The notes: generated by a model from the sequence alone, not told the origin. A stretch of 64,000 nt of DNA from Demequina oxidasica (GCF_000975115.1 NZ_BBRE01000001.1:711322-775321); one strand, 5' to 3'; shown: positions 27,936 to 38,017, numbered from the stretch's first letter. Program-made: numbers and translations.

Positions 27936-29885
27936 ATGGCTCACCTCTTAGGCGCGGAAGCGCTTCACCTCGACTTTGGCATGGGCACGGTGCTCGGTTC
28001 CGTGTCACTGGGCCTCGACGACGGCAACCGCATTGGCGTGGTGGGGTCCAACGGCGCGGGCAAGTCCTCGCTCATGAAACTCCTCGCCGGCCGGCTTGAG
28101 CCGCACGACGGGCGCGTGACCATCTCCCGTGGCGCCCGCATCGGCGTCCTCGATCAGTCCGACCACGTCGACACGTCGTTGACCGTGCTCGAGGCCATCG
28201 TCGGCGACGGCGCCGAGACCTACGAGTGGGCCTCCGACCCTCGCATCCGCGACATCATGGCGGGGCTCGTCCCCGACCTGCCTGGTGACGCCATTGTTGG
28301 CAACCTCTCCGGCGGCCAGCAGCGCCGTGTCGCCCTCGCTCACGTCCTCGTGGGCGAGCACGACGTGATCTTCCTCGACGAGCCCACCAACCACCTGGAC
28401 GTCGAGGGTGTGGTGTGGCTCTCCGAGCACCTCAAGCGCCGCTGGGCCAGCACCAAGGGCGCCCTCATGGTCGTGACACACGACCGCTGGTTCCTGGACG
28501 AGATCTGCACCGACACGTGGGAGGTCCACGACGGCGAAGTGGACCAGTACGAAGGTGGCTACGCCGCCTACGTGCTGCAGCGCGTTGAGCGCGACCGCAT
28601 CGCCAACGCCACCGAATCCAAGCGTCAGAACCTCATGCGCAAGGAGCTCGCGTGGCTGCGCCGCGGCGCCCCCGCCCGCACCGCCAAGCCCAAGTTCCGC
28701 ATCGACGCCGCGAACGAGCTCATTGCCGACGTGCCTCCCATCCGCGACAAGGTCCAGCTGGCCCGCATGGCCGCCTCGCGCCTGGGCAAGGACGTCGTCA
28801 ACCTGATCCGCTGCTCCGTCTCGTACGGCGAGGGCGAGAGCGTGAAGGAAGTCCTGCGGGATGTCAGCTGGAACATCGGCCCGGGCGAACGCACCGGAAT
28901 CCTGGGGGAGAACGGCGCGGGAAAGTCGACGCTCCTCAAACTCATCACGGGCGAAATGGAGCCCACGGGCGGCCGCGTCAAGACCGGTATCACCGTGCGC
29001 GTGCAGGCGCTGTCTCAGCAGCTCGCCGAGCTCGACGAGTTCGAGGACGAGCGCGTCAGCGCTGTCGTCAAGCGTTATTCTGCGGTCCAGCTCTCCGACG
29101 GCACCGAGATGTCCCCCAAGCAACTGCTCGAGCGCCTGGGGTTCACCGCCGTGCAGCTCAAGACGCAGGTGCGCAAGCTCTCCGGTGGACAGCGTCGCCG
29201 ACTGCAGTTGCTCATGATTCTGCTCGACGCCCCCAACGTGTTGGTGCTCGATGAGCCCACCAACGACCTCGACACGGATATGCTCGCGGCCATGGAGGAC
29301 CTGCTCGACGCCTGGCCCGGCACCCTCATTGTGGTCAGCCACGACCGGTACCTGATGGAGCGCGTCACCGACCAGCAATACGCGGTCATCGACGGCGGCC
29401 TGCGCCACCTGCCCGGAGGCATTGACGAGTACGTGCGTCTGTCGCGCGAGCGCCGCACCAAGTCCGAGGGAGTGGGCTCGTTCGGGGGCCAGGCGGGCAC
29501 CACCCACTTGCCCGATGCCGGGGCGACATCCGCGGCCTCCCCCGCCGAGGCATCGGCCGGGGGCGGTTCTGACCGTGAGCGCAAGCGCACTCGCTCCGGA
29601 GACGCATCGTCGCAGGAGTCGCGCGCATCTTTCGCACCCTCCAAACCAGCGGCCTCCGCGCTGAGCGGCGCTGAGCACCGTGTCGCGACCAAGGAACTCG
29701 CGAGCGTTGAGCGGCGCATGGCTAAGGTGGCCGGACTCATGGCTGCCATCCACACCGACATGGCGACGCACGATCAGACCGACTACGAGGGCCTCGCATC
29801 GCTCACCAAGCAGCTGCGCGACTTCGAGGCGGAGACCAGCAAACTCGAGGAGTCCTGGTTAAAACTCTCGGAGTTACTGGCCTGA
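27936..29885 (+). CDS. ABC-F family ATPase (Uup-like)
   Basis: A 649-residue soluble protein with two ABC cassettes and no membrane domain. Cassette 1: Walker A GSNGAGKSS, signature LSGGQQRRV, Walker B VIFLDEPTNHLD. Cassette 2: Walker A GENGAGKST, signature LSGGQRRRL, Walker B VLVLDEPTNDLD. An inter-domain linker (RQNLMRKELAWLRRGAPART) and a C-terminal coiled coil (KELASVERRMAKVAGLMAAI) match the Uup branch, which acts on ribosomes or branched DNA and not in transport. The Ser/Ala-rich stretch before the coiled coil looks disordered. It converges on the amidotransferase gene with 10 bases between. Confidence 0.93.
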   Translation: MAHLLGAEALHLDFGMGTVLGSVSLGLDDGNRIGVVGSNGAGKSSLMKLLAGRLEPHDGRVTISRGARIGVLDQSDHVDTSLTVLEAIVGDGAETYEWASDPRIRDIMAGLVPDLPGDAIVGNLSGGQQRRVALAHVLVGEHDVIFLDEPTNHLDVEGVVWLSEHLKRRWASTKGALMVVTHDRWFLDEICTDTWEVHDGEVDQYEGGYAAYVLQRVERDRIANATESKRQNLMRKELAWLRRGAPARTAKPKFRIDAANELIADVPPIRDKVQLARMAASRLGKDVVNLIRCSVSYGEGESVKEVLRDVSWNIGPGERTGILGENGAGKSTLLKLITGEMEPTGGRVKTGITVRVQALSQQLAELDEFEDERVSAVVKRYSAVQLSDGTEMSPKQLLERLGFTAVQLKTQVRKLSGGQRRRLQLLMILLDAPNVLVLDEPTNDLDTDMLAAMEDLLDAWPGTLIVVSHDRYLMERVTDQQYAVIDGGLRHLPGGIDEYVRLSRERRTKSEGVGSFGGQAGTTHLPDAGATSAASPAEASAGGGSDRERKRTRSGDASSQESRASFAPSKPAASALSGAEHRVATKELASVERRMAKVAGLMAAIHTDMATHDQTDYEGLASLTKQLRDFEAETSKLEESWLKLSELLA

Positions 29886-29895
29886 CGACGTAGCG

Positions 29896-30573
29896 CTAGA
29901 GGCCGCGCAGATAATCCCGGATGAAGCGGATGCCGGCCATCGACGCACCGTCGGCGGCCGCGGCGGTCTGCGCGCGGAACTCCTCGATGCTGATCCCCAA
30001 CCCGCGCAGCTCGACCAGATTGCCAATGAGCCAGCGCTCGAACGACTCCGGATCCACCTCAGGATGGAACTGAATTCCGAACCCGCTGCCCACGGAGAAC
30101 GCTTGGCACGCAGTAACGTCCGTGGACGCGAGCAGCTCCACGCCAACAGGCGCGGTGATCGAGTCGCCGTGCCACTGCAAGATGGGCACGCCGGAGATGT
30201 GCCGCAAGGGCGTCTCCATCCCGGCAGGCGCAACATCAATCAGACCCCAACCCAGTTCGAGCCGCCCCGGCGCCACCGGCCACCCCAGCGCGTGCGCGAT
30301 CAGCTGCGCGCCCAGGCACACGCCGAGCACGGGGCGTCCCGCGTCGAGGCGCTCGCGGATCAGCGCGGTCTCCTCCTCGATGTTGGGGAAGATGGCCGCA
30401 TCCGGCACGCCTATTGGGCCGCCGAGCACGATCACGAGGTCCGCGTCACGCACCGGCGACAGGTCATCAACCCCAGCGTCGACATACGTCACCGTGTACC
30501 CATGGGCACGAATCTCAGGCTCCCAGTGGCCTAGGTCTTCGAACGCGACATGGCGTAGCGCAACACAATTCAT
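29896..30573 (-). CDS. Class I glutamine amidotransferase-like protein
   Basis: A stand-alone GATase of 225 residues. The nucleophile elbow is GVCLGAQLIAHALGW, and the His/Glu pair lies in FGIQFHPEVDPE, so the triad is complete. VLGGPIGVPD supplies the oxyanion region. Relatives include GMP-synthase-like amidotransferases and YfeJ-type proteins of unknown substrate; the partner synthetase is not adjacent. The start at ATG 30573 appears leaderless (TAGAAT six bases upstream). Confidence 0.88.
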   Translation of the reverse strand: MNCVALRHVAFEDLGHWEPEIRAHGYTVTYVDAGVDDLSPVRDADLVIVLGGPIGVPDAAIFPNIEEETALIRERLDAGRPVLGVCLGAQLIAHALGWPVAPGRLELGWGLIDVAPAGMETPLRHISGVPILQWHGDSITAPVGVELLASTDVTACQAFSVGSGFGIQFHPEVDPESFERWLIGNLVELRGLGISIEEFRAQTAAAADGASMAGIRFIRDYLRGL

Positions 30574-30579
30574 GCGCTG

Positions 30580-30585
30580 ATTCTA
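30580..30585 (-). promoter_or_regulatory. -10 box (TAGAAT) for a leaderless amidotransferase gene
   Basis: TAGAAT on the minus strand, six bases before ATG 30573. Confidence 0.5.
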
Positions 30586-30662
30586 GGGCCGGGTCATGTC
30601 GGCAATGTTTCGCGGTGACACCGCGAGAAACGCCGCCGCCGATGCCACCCCGAGCAAGTGGC

Positions 30663-31787
30663 CTAGTGAGCCTGGTACGGACTCACCACGACGTCGACGC
30701 GCTGGAACTCCTTGAGGTCCGAGTAGCCGGTCGTCGCCATCGATCGGCGCAGTGCGCCCATCATGTTGGTGGTGCCGTCGGCGCGAGTTCCGGGGCCAAA
30801 CAGCAGCTCCTCGAGCGAGCCGACCGTACCCACGTGCACGCGCTCGCCGCGCGGCAGTTCGGGGTGATGAGCCTCGGGGCCCCAGTGGTAGCCGCCTCCG
30901 GGCGCCTCAGACGCGCGAGCCAGCGCAGCGCCCACCATGATGGCGTCCGCACCGCACGCGAATGCCTTAACCATGTCGCCGGACTGACCCAGGCCGCCAT
31001 CGGCGATGACGTGCACATAGCGCCCGCCGGACTCGTCCAGGTAGTCCCGACGCGCAGCCGCAACATCCGCAACCGCGGTCGCCAGCGGTGCGTGGATACC
31101 CATCGAGGTGCGCGTGGTGTGTGCAGCACCGCCGCCAAAGCCCACCAGCACGCCCGCGGCGCCGGTACGCATGAGGTGCAGACCCGCCTGGTAGGTGGAC
31201 GCGCCACCCACGATGACCGGCACATCGAGGTCGTAGATGAACTTCTTGAGGTTCAGCGGCTCCGCATCGGAGGACACGTGCTCGGCACTCACCGTGGTGC
31301 CGCGAATCACGAACAGGTCCACGCCGGCCTTCAACACCGTCTCGTAGTGTTCCTGCGTGCGCTGCGGACTGAGCGCCCCGGCAACGGTGACGCCAGCGGC
31401 GCGAATCTCCTTGAGACGAGCGGTGATCAGCTCGTCCTTGACTGGCTCCGAGTAGATCTCTTGCATGCGTGCGGTCGCTGCTGACTCGTCGAGTTCGGCG
31501 ATCTCCGCGAGCAAAGCGGTGGGGTCCTCGTAACGCGTCCATAGGCCCTCGAGGTCCAGCACACCCAGTCCGCCGTGCTTTCCCAGCGCGATCGCGGACG
31601 CGGGAGACATCACCGAGTCCATAGGCGCCGCGATCACCGGGATGGTGAACTGGAACGCGTCGATCTGCCAGTTCAGGCTGACGTCCTTGGGGTCACGCGT
31701 GCGTCGAGACGGCACAATTGCCACGTCGTCGAACGAGTACGCGCGCCGTCCGCGCTTGCCACGGCCAATTTCAATTTCGTTGCTCAC
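30663..31787 (-). CDS. guaB3: GuaB3-type IMP dehydrogenase-family protein
   Basis: A 374-residue protein beginning MSNEIEIGRGKRGRRAYSFD, the signature of GuaB3, the actinobacterial IMPDH paralogue that lacks CBS domains. The TIM-barrel shows SFDDVAIVPSRRTRDPKDVS, AAPMDSVMSP and VIADGGLGQSGDMVKAFACG. The usual IMPDH catalytic cysteine loop (GxGSICTT, present in GuaB at 36307-37818) is replaced by GFGGGAAHTTR, so classical IMP oxidation is doubtful; GMP-reductase-like or other activity has been proposed for the group. It appears leaderless: TAGGCT is six bases before the GTG start. Confidence 0.93.
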   Translation of the reverse strand: MSNEIEIGRGKRGRRAYSFDDVAIVPSRRTRDPKDVSLNWQIDAFQFTIPVIAAPMDSVMSPASAIALGKHGGLGVLDLEGLWTRYEDPTALLAEIAELDESAATARMQEIYSEPVKDELITARLKEIRAAGVTVAGALSPQRTQEHYETVLKAGVDLFVIRGTTVSAEHVSSDAEPLNLKKFIYDLDVPVIVGGASTYQAGLHLMRTGAAGVLVGFGGGAAHTTRTSMGIHAPLATAVADVAAARRDYLDESGGRYVHVIADGGLGQSGDMVKAFACGADAIMVGAALARASEAPGGGYHWGPEAHHPELPRGERVHVGTVGSLEELLFGPGTRADGTTNMMGALRRSMATTGYSDLKEFQRVDVVVSPYQAH

Positions 31788-31793
31788 CCGGAC

Positions 31794-31799
31794 AGCCTA
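31794..31799 (-). promoter_or_regulatory. -10 box (TAGGCT) for leaderless guaB3
   Basis: TAGGCT on the minus strand, six bases before the GTG start at 31787; no ribosome binding site. Confidence 0.5.
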
Positions 31800-31921
31800 C
31801 CGGCACCTGCGGACACCCGGGCAGGGCCGAGGCCCCACTCCACACCGCATCGGCCGATGCTGGGGCCACTTGGTCGCCGCGCCTGGCCTCTGCTGTCGGT
31901 AGCGGGTGGCAGAGTGGTGGC

Positions 31922-32635
31922 ATGACTTGGCTTGAGCAGACCATGGTGGGATTCGACACCGAGACCACCGGCGTATCGACCGCGAATGACCGCATCGTGA
32001 CCGCGGCCGTGATTACACGAACCGGATCGGGGCCAGATGCCTCGGTCACCACCCGCACGTGGCTCATCAACCCGGGCGTGCCTATTCCTCCCGGTGCCAC
32101 CGCCGTCCACGGCATCACCGACGCCAAGGTCCAGGAAGACGGGCAGGCACCAGCCGATGCTCTGGAAGAGATCGCCACCGTGCTCGCCGGCGCGCTGGCT
32201 GCTGGGTTCCCGGTGGTGGCATTCAACGCCCAGTTCGACATCTCGATTCTTGAGGCCGAGCTCGCAAGAACTGGACTGTCATCCCTCGTATCCCGGCTAG
32301 AGACCGACGACGTGCGCCCCGTTGTCGACCCGCTGGTGCTTGACCGCCACTTGGATAAGTGGCGCAGGGGCAAGCGCAAACTCGTCAACATGTGCGAAAC
32401 GTACGGCGTCCCGGTTGTCGCCGAGGACCTCCACGCCGCCGATGCCGATGTACTGGCCACACTCGACGTGACTCAAGCAATGGCCGTGAAGTACCCGGCG
32501 ATGGCGTCCGTCGCGCTGAATGACCTGCACGACCAGCAGGTTGAGGCGCACCGCAAGTGGGCCACCGAGTTCTCCGCGTGGCTGACGTCTAAGGGCAAGG
32601 TGGAAGACCTTCCCTCGCCTTCCTGGCCAGTCTGA
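31922..32635 (+). CDS. DEDDh 3'-5' exonuclease (DNA polymerase III epsilon-like)
   Basis: ATG 31922 is chosen because the exonuclease fold begins directly after it; the upstream frame to 31718 is Arg/Pro-rich and non-conserved. The 237-residue product has motif I FDTETTG, motif II FNAQFDISIL and motif III LHAADADVLATLDV (H-x4-D pattern), which completes a DEDDh site. It lacks a polymerase III beta-clamp or helicase fusion that I can see, so it is a stand-alone exonuclease, possibly for repair or RNA maturation. Confidence 0.9.
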   Translation: MTWLEQTMVGFDTETTGVSTANDRIVTAAVITRTGSGPDASVTTRTWLINPGVPIPPGATAVHGITDAKVQEDGQAPADALEEIATVLAGALAAGFPVVAFNAQFDISILEAELARTGLSSLVSRLETDDVRPVVDPLVLDRHLDKWRRGKRKLVNMCETYGVPVVAEDLHAADADVLATLDVTQAMAVKYPAMASVALNDLHDQQVEAHRKWATEFSAWLTSKGKVEDLPSPSWPV

Positions 32636-32728
32636 CCGGGTGCAACTCTCGAGTGCGCCACCCGGCAACATCGAGATAGTGTCAACGAGTACGGATTCAC
32701 AACCGCAAAGCAACACAATGAGGTGCTG

Positions 32729-33997
32729 ATGAACGCGCAGGAACAACCCGTCGAATCCACCAGCCCGCTGACCGATGCGCTCGCGCAGCTCGCCAGCGCG
32801 GTCAAGCATCTGGGCATCTCTCCAGGCGTTCACCAGATGCTCGCGCAGCCGCGCCGCGAACTGATGGTGAGCGTGCCGCTGCGTCGCGACGACGGCTCTA
32901 TCGCCGTCTACTCCGGCTACCGCGTGCAACACAACTTCTCTCGTGGCCCCGCAAAGGGAGGACTGAGGTACAGCCCTTCGGTCGACATCGACGAGGTGCG
33001 CGCGCTCGCCATGTGGATGACGTGGAAGTGCGCCCTGGTAGACGTGCCCTATGGCGGCGCGAAGGGCGGTGTCGCCTTCGACCCCCGCGACCACAGCAAG
33101 GCCGAGCTCGAGCGCGTGACGCGGCGCTACACCGCAGAAATTCTGCCGATCATCGGCCCAGATGTGGACATCCCGGCCCCCGACATGGGCACCAACGAGC
33201 AGACCATGGCATGGATCATGGATACCTACTCGTCCTCGCAGGGCCACACGGTTCCTGGCGTCGTCACTGGCAAACCCATCAGCCTGGGTGGCTCCCTCGG
33301 GCGTGCCAGCGCCACCTCGCGCGGCGTCTCGCACATCGCGCTGATGGCCCTGGCCAGTCGTGGAATCGACCCAGCCCACGCATCGGCCGCCGTGCAGGGC
33401 TTTGGAAAGGTGGGGCGCGACGCGGCCCGCTTCCTTGCTGAGGCGGGGGTGGCCGTGAGGGCCATCAGCGATGTCGACGGGGCAATCTATGCCGCGGGCG
33501 GCATCAGTATCACGGCGCTGTCCGAGCACGTGGACGCCACCGGCAGTGTGGTGGGATTCGAGGGCGCGGAGGAACTCGACCCGGCTGACCTACTCACCGC
33601 CGACGTCGACGTGCTGGTCCCGGCCGCACTGGAAGGCGTCATCACCGGCGACAACGCACGCGACATTCGTGCGAGCATCGTGGTCGAAGGCGCCAACGGC
33701 CCCACGACCAACGAGGCCGATGCGATCCTGCACGAACGCGGCGTCCTGGTGGTGCCGGACATTCTGGCGAACGCCGGCGGTGTGGTCGTGTCCTACTTTG
33801 AGTGGGTGCAGGCCAACCAGGCCTATCAGTGGCGCGAGTCGGAGGTCAACGAGCGGCTCGAGGAGCGCATGACGCGCGCGTGGCACTCGGTGATCGAGTA
33901 CGCGGGTGCTCACCAGCTCACCTACCGCCAGGCGGCCACGGCGCTGTCCGTCAAGCGCGTGGTCGAGGCGCACGAGTTGCGTGGCCTCTACCCCTGA
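32729..33997 (+). CDS. Glutamate (Glu/Leu/Phe/Val) dehydrogenase
   Basis: ATG 32729 follows GAGG by five bases; the GTG at 32723 overlaps that site and is less likely. The 422-residue enzyme has the N-terminal substrate domain (GPAKGGLRYSPSVDIDEVRA; the catalytic-lysine region KCALVDVPYGGAKGG; PAPDMGTNEQTMAWIMD) and a C-terminal NAD(P) domain (AAVQGFGKVGRDAARFLAEA). It interconverts glutamate and 2-oxoglutarate plus ammonia, probably the hexameric NAD-type. The next gene starts within its stop codon. Confidence 0.93.
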   Translation: MNAQEQPVESTSPLTDALAQLASAVKHLGISPGVHQMLAQPRRELMVSVPLRRDDGSIAVYSGYRVQHNFSRGPAKGGLRYSPSVDIDEVRALAMWMTWKCALVDVPYGGAKGGVAFDPRDHSKAELERVTRRYTAEILPIIGPDVDIPAPDMGTNEQTMAWIMDTYSSSQGHTVPGVVTGKPISLGGSLGRASATSRGVSHIALMALASRGIDPAHASAAVQGFGKVGRDAARFLAEAGVAVRAISDVDGAIYAAGGISITALSEHVDATGSVVGFEGAEELDPADLLTADVDVLVPAALEGVITGDNARDIRASIVVEGANGPTTNEADAILHERGVLVVPDILANAGGVVVSYFEWVQANQAYQWRESEVNERLEERMTRAWHSVIEYAGAHQLTYRQAATALSVKRVVEAHELRGLYP

Positions 33998-34356
33998 TGG
34001 TTCGCGGCTCATGGGAGCAGCTCACGGGCAACCTGTCCGAGGGCGATCTCGCGCTGCTCACGCTCTATCGTGACTTCTGCCGTTCGCTCGACGGCGTCGA
34101 GGAGCGGGTGCACAGCGCGGAGGTGCAGTACGCGGTCAAGCGCATCTTCACGTCCGCGTACGTGAAGAGCCACTACTTGGAGATTGGGCTCGAGCTGCTG
34201 CGCGAGGCGGAGCACCCCAAGCTGCGCACGGCGTTCGCGACCTCCAAGCGCGTCACGATGCATCGGATCACCCTGCGCGAGGAACACGAGTTTGACGATG
34301 CGCTGCGCGAGTTGATCGACGAGGCTCGCCAGACGGTAGGGCCTGGTTTTAGATAG
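33997..34356 (+). CDS. DUF5655-like protein
   Basis: The ATG shares one base with the stop codon of the glutamate dehydrogenase gene (TGATG), so it is probably translated by coupling. The 119-residue protein has no signal or membrane segment. The pattern VEERVHSAEVQYAVKRIFTS then KRVTMHRITLREEHEFDDAL resembles DUF5655 proteins, small alpha/beta proteins of unknown function. Whether it affects the dehydrogenase is unknown. The start is well supported by the overlap. Confidence 0.65.
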   Translation: MVRGSWEQLTGNLSEGDLALLTLYRDFCRSLDGVEERVHSAEVQYAVKRIFTSAYVKSHYLEIGLELLREAEHPKLRTAFATSKRVTMHRITLREEHEFDDALRELIDEARQTVGPGFR

Positions 34357-34364
34357 CTGCGGGG

Positions 34365-35114
34365 CTAGTCGAGGAGCACGCGGATCAGCATGCCCAGCGA
34401 CATGACCACGATCAGTACGCGAAGCACCAGCGGGTTCACTCGGAAGAGCATGTGTGAGCCGACGTAGGCACCGATGAGTTGACCAACGATCATCACTGCG
34501 CCCACTGTCCACAACATGTGCCCCGCAAAGGCGAACACCAGCAACGCGGCAAAGTTGGTGGCGAAGTTGAGGGTCTTGGCGATCGCGGTGGATTGCACCA
34601 AACTCTTGGCGCGCAGCGCTACTCCGCTAAGCGCGTAGAGCGACCCGGTGCCGGGGCCAAACGCGCCGTCGTACGCGCCGATAATAGGCACCAGCGTGGC
34701 CTCGTAGGCCGGGTCCGTCATGCGCGGCTCCGGCGGCGGGAGGTGCGACTTTGGGACGAACAGGAAGTACGCCGCCACGAGCGCCAAAACGACGGGGATG
34801 ATGATCAGCAGCGCATCGGTATCGATGAACTGCACTGCGACTGCACCGGCCGCCGACCCCAGGAACGCCCATAGCATCGGCCATCGGACGTCGCGCCAAT
34901 GCACTCGCTTCTTGCGGATGACCTGGTACGTGGCCATACCCGTGCCGAACGAGCTTTGAAGCTTGTTGGTACCAAGAGCCTGCAGCGGGGGGATGCCCGC
35001 GAGGAGCAGTGCGGGCACGGTGAGCAACCCTCCGCCGCCCGCGAGCGTGTCCAGGAACCCGGCCAGGAGCGCGACGATGAAGAGAATGAGCAGCGCGTGC
35101 CAGGTGAGATCCAC
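34365..35114 (-). CDS. TSUP-family (TauE/SafE) anion permease
   Basis: I start at GTG 35114, giving 249 residues beginning MDLTWHALLILFIVALLAGF; upstream in-frame sequence is not hydrophobic. The hallmark LAGGGGLLTVPALLLAGIPP is present, and the second repeat carries GAYDGAFGPGTGSLYALS. Eight or so membrane helices are visible. TSUP proteins export or import sulfite, sulfonates or other organic anions; substrate here is unknown. It lies just downstream of a DsrE-like (sulfur-relay-fold) gene, which is suggestive but weak context. Confidence 0.88.
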   Translation of the reverse strand: MDLTWHALLILFIVALLAGFLDTLAGGGGLLTVPALLLAGIPPLQALGTNKLQSSFGTGMATYQVIRKKRVHWRDVRWPMLWAFLGSAAGAVAVQFIDTDALLIIIPVVLALVAAYFLFVPKSHLPPPEPRMTDPAYEATLVPIIGAYDGAFGPGTGSLYALSGVALRAKSLVQSTAIAKTLNFATNFAALLVFAFAGHMLWTVGAVMIVGQLIGAYVGSHMLFRVNPLVLRVLIVVMSLGMLIRVLLD

Positions 35115-35137
35115 AGTGCTTACTCTGCCAGTTCGCT

Positions 35138-35219
35138 GGCCCCGCTTTGCACCGGGGCCACCGCGGGGCCACAGCAACGCCCGTCGCGCACCGCCTCGGG
35201 GGCGGGTGCACGACGGGCG
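35138..35219 (-). terminator. Two hairpins between DsrE-like and TSUP genes
   Basis: A long stem (35178-35195 with 35201-35219, near perfect, CGCCCGTCG against CGACGGGCG) lies nine bases after the DsrE-like gene, followed by a second (GGCCCCG 35138-35144 with CGGGGCC 35153-35159). Neither has a clear U tract, so termination strength is uncertain. Confidence 0.6.
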
Positions 35220-35227
35220 CGTGGGAG

Positions 35228-35584
35228 CTAGAAAGTCAGGATTTGGTAACCCTCGACCATGAGCTTGCGGTTGCTTGCCTCGCCCCCGTCATCGCTGAGG
35301 AGTGTCCAGCCTGCCTGCTCGATCGCGTCGGCGACCTTGTGCGACGTGGCGCAGTAACCGCACGCACCGGTGATGTTGTCGGCCAGCGCGGTGGCCAGGC
35401 CATTCATCGGGTGTTCTGCGTTCGAGATCGCGGCGAGTGTGTCGACTCCCGAGCCATCGAACTGCACCACGACGTCGTCTCCGGCCTGCTTGAACTCGAG
35501 GGCCGTCTTGAGGCCGCGGTACGCCCGCGCCATGTCGCCATCGATCGGTTCGTAAATGACTACTGCAACTTTGAACTCAGACAT
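35228..35584 (-). CDS. DsrE/DsrF-like small protein
   Basis: A 118-residue protein with alternating beta strands and helices (KVAVVIYEPIDGDMARAYRG; DDVVVQFDGSGV) of the DsrE fold, and a conserved CGYCATS motif at about residues 75-81 that supplies two cysteines. The fold is used for sulfur relay and for sulfide or thiol sensing; the function here is unknown. It is divergent from a TetR regulator with two inverted-repeat operators between them, so it is very probably a target of that regulator. Confidence 0.82.
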   Translation of the reverse strand: MSEFKVAVVIYEPIDGDMARAYRGLKTALEFKQAGDDVVVQFDGSGVDTLAAISNAEHPMNGLATALADNITGACGYCATSHKVADAIEQAGWTLLSDDGGEASNRKLMVEGYQILTF

Positions 35585-35614
35585 CGGTTCTCCTTTTCTG
35601 TCCGTCCTCAGTAT

Positions 35615-35653
35615 TAGACGGAACCGTCTAGTTAGATTAGACAGGTTCGTCTA
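35615..35653. promoter_or_regulatory. Two TetR-type operators
   Basis: Operator 1, TAGACGGAACCGTCTA (35615-35630), has perfect 7-bp arms around AA. Operator 2, TAGACAGGTTCGTCTA (35638-35653), keeps the outer TAGAC/GTCTA arms and has N6 between. They are centred 23 bases apart, about two helical turns. The half-site resembles the TAGAC-type boxes of LmrA/YxaF regulators. Operator 2 touches the tetR -10 box, consistent with autoregulation. Confidence 0.85.
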
Positions 35654-35657
35654 CTAT
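35652..35657 (+). promoter_or_regulatory. -10 box (TACTAT) of the tetR gene
   Basis: TACTAT is seven bases before ATG 35665 and abuts operator 2, so the regulator gene is probably leaderless and self-repressed. Confidence 0.55.
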
Positions 35658-35664
35658 TGTCAAC

Positions 35665-36246
35665 ATGGCCACTTCTCCCCCCGCGAGCCCCCTGAAATCC
35701 CGAGACCGCTTGGTCGCCACGGCGACCAAACTCTTCTACGCGAACGGCATTAACGCGACCGGAATCGACACCGTCATCGCAGAGTCTGGCGCGACCAAAG
35801 GAAGCATGTACCACCACTTCCACAACAAGGACGGACTTGTCGCGGCGTATCTTCGAGGCGAAGCGAACGGATGGCACGAGGCCGCCACGGGCGTGGACGA
35901 CTCATCCAAGAGCCCGGTCGAGCGCGTGGCGCTGATGTTCACCATCCCGGCCACGGCGATCGCGACGGACAGCTTTCACGGCTGCCCCTTCACGAACGCC
36001 ATGGTCGAGCGACCGGCTGACCCAGCAATTGCCGAGATCGTGGGCGACTATCGACGCGTGATGGCGGAGCACGTCGCGGATCTCATCGGCGCAAAGACGA
36101 CCGACACCGTGGTTGCTCAGGTTGTCGTGCTCTACGACGGCGGTGTGACGGGGGCCAAGCAAACGCGAAGTGCCGCACCTGTAGCGACGGCCAGCGCGAT
36201 GGCGCAGAATGTCGTGCGCGCCTGGTTGAAAACCGGGCGCGACTAG
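35665..36246 (+). CDS. TetR-family transcriptional regulator
   Basis: A 193-residue repressor. The HTH is in KSRDRLVATATKLFYANGIN and ATGIDTVIAESGATKGSMYH, followed by HFHNKDGLVAAYL, the standard TetR N-terminus. The ligand domain contains DSFHGCPFTNAMVERPADPA, a pattern of the LmrA/YxaF-like subgroup; the Cys in GCPF could be a redox or thiol sensor, but this is inference. It is divergent from the DsrE-like gene; the 80-base intergenic region holds two operators. Confidence 0.93.
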   Translation: MATSPPASPLKSRDRLVATATKLFYANGINATGIDTVIAESGATKGSMYHHFHNKDGLVAAYLRGEANGWHEAATGVDDSSKSPVERVALMFTIPATAIATDSFHGCPFTNAMVERPADPAIAEIVGDYRRVMAEHVADLIGAKTTDTVVAQVVVLYDGGVTGAKQTRSAAPVATASAMAQNVVRAWLKTGRD

Positions 36247-36306
36247 CGCACCCAGTCGCGGCACCCGGCTGAGCGCCAATGCCGTCGCAAGTGGTGCGTG
36301 GAGGCG

Positions 36307-37821
<1,515 letters not shown>

Positions 37822-37824
37822 TCA

Positions 37825-37830
37825 AGTCTA
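37825..37830 (-). promoter_or_regulatory. -10 box (TAGACT) for leaderless guaB
   Basis: TAGACT on the minus strand, six bases before the guaB ATG at 37818; no ribosome binding site. Confidence 0.5.
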
Positions 37831-37988
37831 CGGGGCGAAGGCGCGCATACCGGACGGCACGGTGGGCGCCCACGCTCAATAACGCATCGCACCTGGATGC
37901 CCCCCAAAATGGGGGCTAGCCAAGCCGCCAACGGAGGAGTAGACATAGGAGTAGCAAGCAATGCAGTCGTCGCTCCAGAATCAGGGGG

Positions 37989-38017
37989 TTGACTGTCTGG
38001 TTTGTCGGAATTAGGTT
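37989..38017 (+). promoter_or_regulatory. Promoter of the whiD-like gene
   Basis: TTGACT (37989-37994) and TAGGTT (38012-38017) with a 17-base spacer, an almost ideal sigma-70-type promoter. Directly downstream is an inverted repeat GTACC-N5-GGTAC (38022-38036), which could be a regulator site in the roughly 65-base leader. Confidence 0.65.

Noticed and set aside
28005-29771. A 588-codon open frame on the minus strand opposite the ABC-F gene
   Set aside because: Same cause: the GC-rich third positions of the real gene remove stops on the other strand. The sense strand has every ABC motif.
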